From assembly GCA_021772515.1 (NCBI GenBank), contig JAJFLU010000005.1, forward strand, positions 21,861-85,860: 64,000 nt of DNA, in the 5' to 3' direction. The notes below the pieces were generated by a model that did not search any database, was not told where the DNA came from, and saw only the letters and a program-made list of their open reading frames with translations. The first letter of the stretch is position 1. The number at the start of each line of letters is the position of its first letter. Made by a program: the position numbers and the translations under genes. This DNA comes from Opitutales bacterium. Lineage in GTDB: Bacteria; Verrucomicrobiota; Verrucomicrobiia; Opitutales; UBA2987. This document shows, one piece after another, positions 62,318 through 64,000 of this stretch.

Positions 62318-62544
62318 TGCTTCGTTTCTTTAGATCAATTTTTCGGGGCGGATATCGTGAAAAAATTAAGTGCCTTCAATGTCGTTTTGCCAATGACTGA
62401 GGGAGGCGGCCTAATGGTTTCCCAAGGTTGAAATTATACATATTGCCCTATTTTTTCAATAAAAGCAAGACGCCAGAAATTCTGGTAGTGGTATAGCTTG
62501 AAGAGCAATAACACTTGAGCGGGGTAGTGAAAGGTACTAAGGTT

Positions 62545-63744
62545 CTAGCGGCGTTTTAAAAAATTTACCCATTGCGGTACAGCAAAGCAGTATTTGCCAA
62601 ATCTGTTTTTATAGACCAAACCTTTGTTAATTAATGAACTCAACATCTGGTTAACATGGCTCCCGCTAAAAGGCTTTTCAGTTTTTTTCGATTCAGAAAC
62701 AATATCTTGTATTGAAAATTCCGTATCTGCTTCTCTTACTTCACAAATAATCTCCATTAATTCTCTTTGTCTATCTGTTAGTCGTTCATATCTAGGAGAA
62801 AAAAAATCTCTATCTAATTTTTGAGCAACTTCAGCTAGTGAAATACTTTCTGTGGCATCATTTCCAGTACTATCGCGTTGAAGAAGAATATCATACACTT
62901 CCTTACATATAAACTGAATAAAATAGGGATAGCCGCCGCAGGTTCCGATAATCAAGTTTATCGATTCCTCCGTAAACCGCATTGGTGTATTTGCTTGTTC
63001 TAGGGGTTTTATAATCGCGTCACGGCTTTCCACGGCCGAAAGCCTGCCAAGTTCAATTACTCGAAACATGCGTTCTGAGTAAGTGCGTGATTCTACAAGT
63101 TTTGGATAAAGTGTCGGCAATCCCGAAAGTACAAGTATATATCGCACACCTGCCCTTTGGATCGATTGAAAGACATCGAGAAGTAGCGCAAGTGGATATT
63201 GATCTTTGTCTCGGTGGTCAGACATAATTTGTGCCTCATCGTAGGCAAAAACTATACCTGCAATTTCGGTTTGGTTGAGATAACTCCATACTGCATTTAA
63301 TACGGATTTAAGTTTATCAGAAACTAAACCAGGAGTTTCGCTATATATTTTAGATAAATACTGAAAATCTGCAGATACATTCACGAATTCTGTACCGTCT
63401 CCAAACCCCGATACATTGACCTTCTTTTTAAGAGTTATATTTGCGGTCACTACCGAAAGATCAGTAATTATTCTTTGGGCAAAAGCATTCTCACTGATAC
63501 TGGATGCTTCTGATAAATCTGAACTTACCCAAAGCCATTTTTTATCTAATCCTTTGGGTTTGAGTGACTCCAATAAAACCGTTTTTCCAACTCCTCGAAG
63601 TCCTGTTAGCACTACATTGTTGAGAATTGTTCTTTGAGTTAGCAATTCTAAAAATTCGCCAGTCTCTTGTTCCCGACCTGCCAAATATGGCGGCATGTGC
63701 CCTGCGCCCGGCCTATAAGGATTTTCAAAAAGTTCAATTTGCAT
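62545..63744 (-). CDS. AAA ATPase with winged-helix C-terminus
   Basis: A 399-residue STAND/ORC-like P-loop ATPase. Walker A GLRGVGKTVLLES (Gly48-Thr55), Walker B GIVFAYDEAQIMSDHRD, sensor region VRYILVLSGLPTLYPKLVES, then GTCGGYPYFIQFICKEVYDI, a sensor-2-type segment. The last 100 residues look like a winged helix (RLTDRQRELMEIICEVREAD, VNQMLSSLINKGLVYKNRFG). The protein should bind DNA or another partner in an ATP-dependent manner. Such ATPases occur in mobile elements and defence islands; a transposase lies just beyond it. Codon use is A+T-rich. The gap 62318-62544 has no recognised feature. Confidence 0.85.
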   Translation of the reverse strand: MQIELFENPYRPGAGHMPPYLAGREQETGEFLELLTQRTILNNVVLTGLRGVGKTVLLESLKPKGLDKKWLWVSSDLSEASSISENAFAQRIITDLSVVTANITLKKKVNVSGFGDGTEFVNVSADFQYLSKIYSETPGLVSDKLKSVLNAVWSYLNQTEIAGIVFAYDEAQIMSDHRDKDQYPLALLLDVFQSIQRAGVRYILVLSGLPTLYPKLVESRTYSERMFRVIELGRLSAVESRDAIIKPLEQANTPMRFTEESINLIIGTCGGYPYFIQFICKEVYDILLQRDSTGNDATESISLAEVAQKLDRDFFSPRYERLTDRQRELMEIICEVREADTEFSIQDIVSESKKTEKPFSGSHVNQMLSSLINKGLVYKNRFGKYCFAVPQWVNFLKRR

Positions 63745-63930
63745 ATTTATATGTAGTTATACTACTTATTAAATTTATAATGTCAACTAAATTTATATAT
63801 CATTGTAAACACCTATCAAAGAATACTTGGCTGTCCATTGTTTGGTGGAGGCGCAGTATGGGGTTGTTGCCCAAATAAGATCAAATTACAAGTGACAGGA
63901 CATAAAGATTCTGCTTATACTTATACTGTT

Positions 63931-64000
63931 ATGATGGGTATTCACCAAGAGCAGAAAACCCTCTTCAGCTACAGCATCGATCTGGACCAACGTGTGCGTG
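63931..64000 (+). CDS. Probable transposase, 3' end beyond window
   Basis: Only 23 codons are visible: MMGIHQEQKTLFSYSIDLDQ then RVR. The Q-x2-LF-x-Y/Y-I-x-LDxRV pattern matches the start of IS4/IS5/IS1182-type transposases, which go on with a P-DHPLR-like segment. The preceding bases (63745-63930) are A+T-rich near the ATPase and G+C-richer from about 63830, where the insertion sequence may begin. Confidence 0.5.
   Translation, partial: MMGIHQEQKTLFSYSIDLDQRVR

Overview
The window looks like a chromosomal segment of a Gram-negative bacterium of the PVC group, most likely Verrucomicrobiota (inference, moderate confidence). The pointers are a two-membrane cell plan (YidC with a periplasmic domain, a LolA-like protein, beta-barrel proteins, a TonB-like protein), a histone H1-like Lys/Ala/Pro repeat protein, an exosortase beside exopolysaccharide genes, and very large secreted proteins with repeats. 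I found no rRNA, tRNA or CRISPR array by eye.

Layout. (1) 1-2.1 kb: end of yidC, then yebC. (2) 2.3-14.4 kb: a surface-polysaccharide region of mixed strand and visibly A+T-rich genes (FkbM methyltransferases, glycosyltransferases, sulfotransferase, O-antigen ligase/polymerase, flippase) with an exosortase-EpsI fusion, a SYLF lipid-binding protein and cytidine deaminase. (3) 14.5-19.4 kb: two secreted proteins, one broken by a 9-G tract, then a lysine 2,3-aminomutase-type gene and a divergent ArsR regulator with a near-perfect palindrome between them. This pair is bracketed by two clusters of REP-like palindromes. (4) 19.4-24.1 kb: five enzyme genes in two divergent operons (isochorismatase-VOC fusion and tautomerase; enolase-superfamily enzyme, opine-dehydrogenase-like and dipicolinate-synthase-A-like proteins). 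They look like one small-molecule pathway that I cannot match to a described one. (5) 24.2-26.9 kb: a small protein coupled to a retropepsin-like protease, a GNAT enzyme, a degraded copy of the dipicolinate-synthase-like 3' end, and a VapBC45-like toxin-antitoxin pair.

(6) 27-43.6 kb: mostly core genes: Lrp regulator and aminotransferase, der, fmt, LysM protein, parB, secG, a LolA-like protein, the H1-like protein with a long A+T-rich leader, an aspartate-type aminotransferase, icd, nucleoside hydrolase, HAD hydrolase, a stand-alone response regulator, an AhpD-like protein, isoaspartyl peptidase and threonine dehydratase. (7) 43.8-51 kb: a 1253-residue cell-surface subtilase coupled to an acyl-CoA synthetase, and two outer-membrane proteins. 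(8) 51-54 kb: an RHS fragment with two orphan genes, then fabD and an IS-end-like sequence. (9) 54-62.3 kb: lepA, a long signal peptidase I, two small unknown proteins, a TonB-like protein, and a GAF-GAF-PAS-type adenylate cyclase coupled to a coiled-coil protein built of eight 36-residue repeats. (10) 62.5-64 kb: an AAA ATPase and the start of a probable transposase.

The strongest candidates for something undescribed are the 19.4-24.1 kb enzyme cluster, the coiled-coil/cyclase pair, the small-protein/retropepsin pair and the kamA-arsR unit between repeat clusters. All functional readings come from sequence motifs alone, without database searches.
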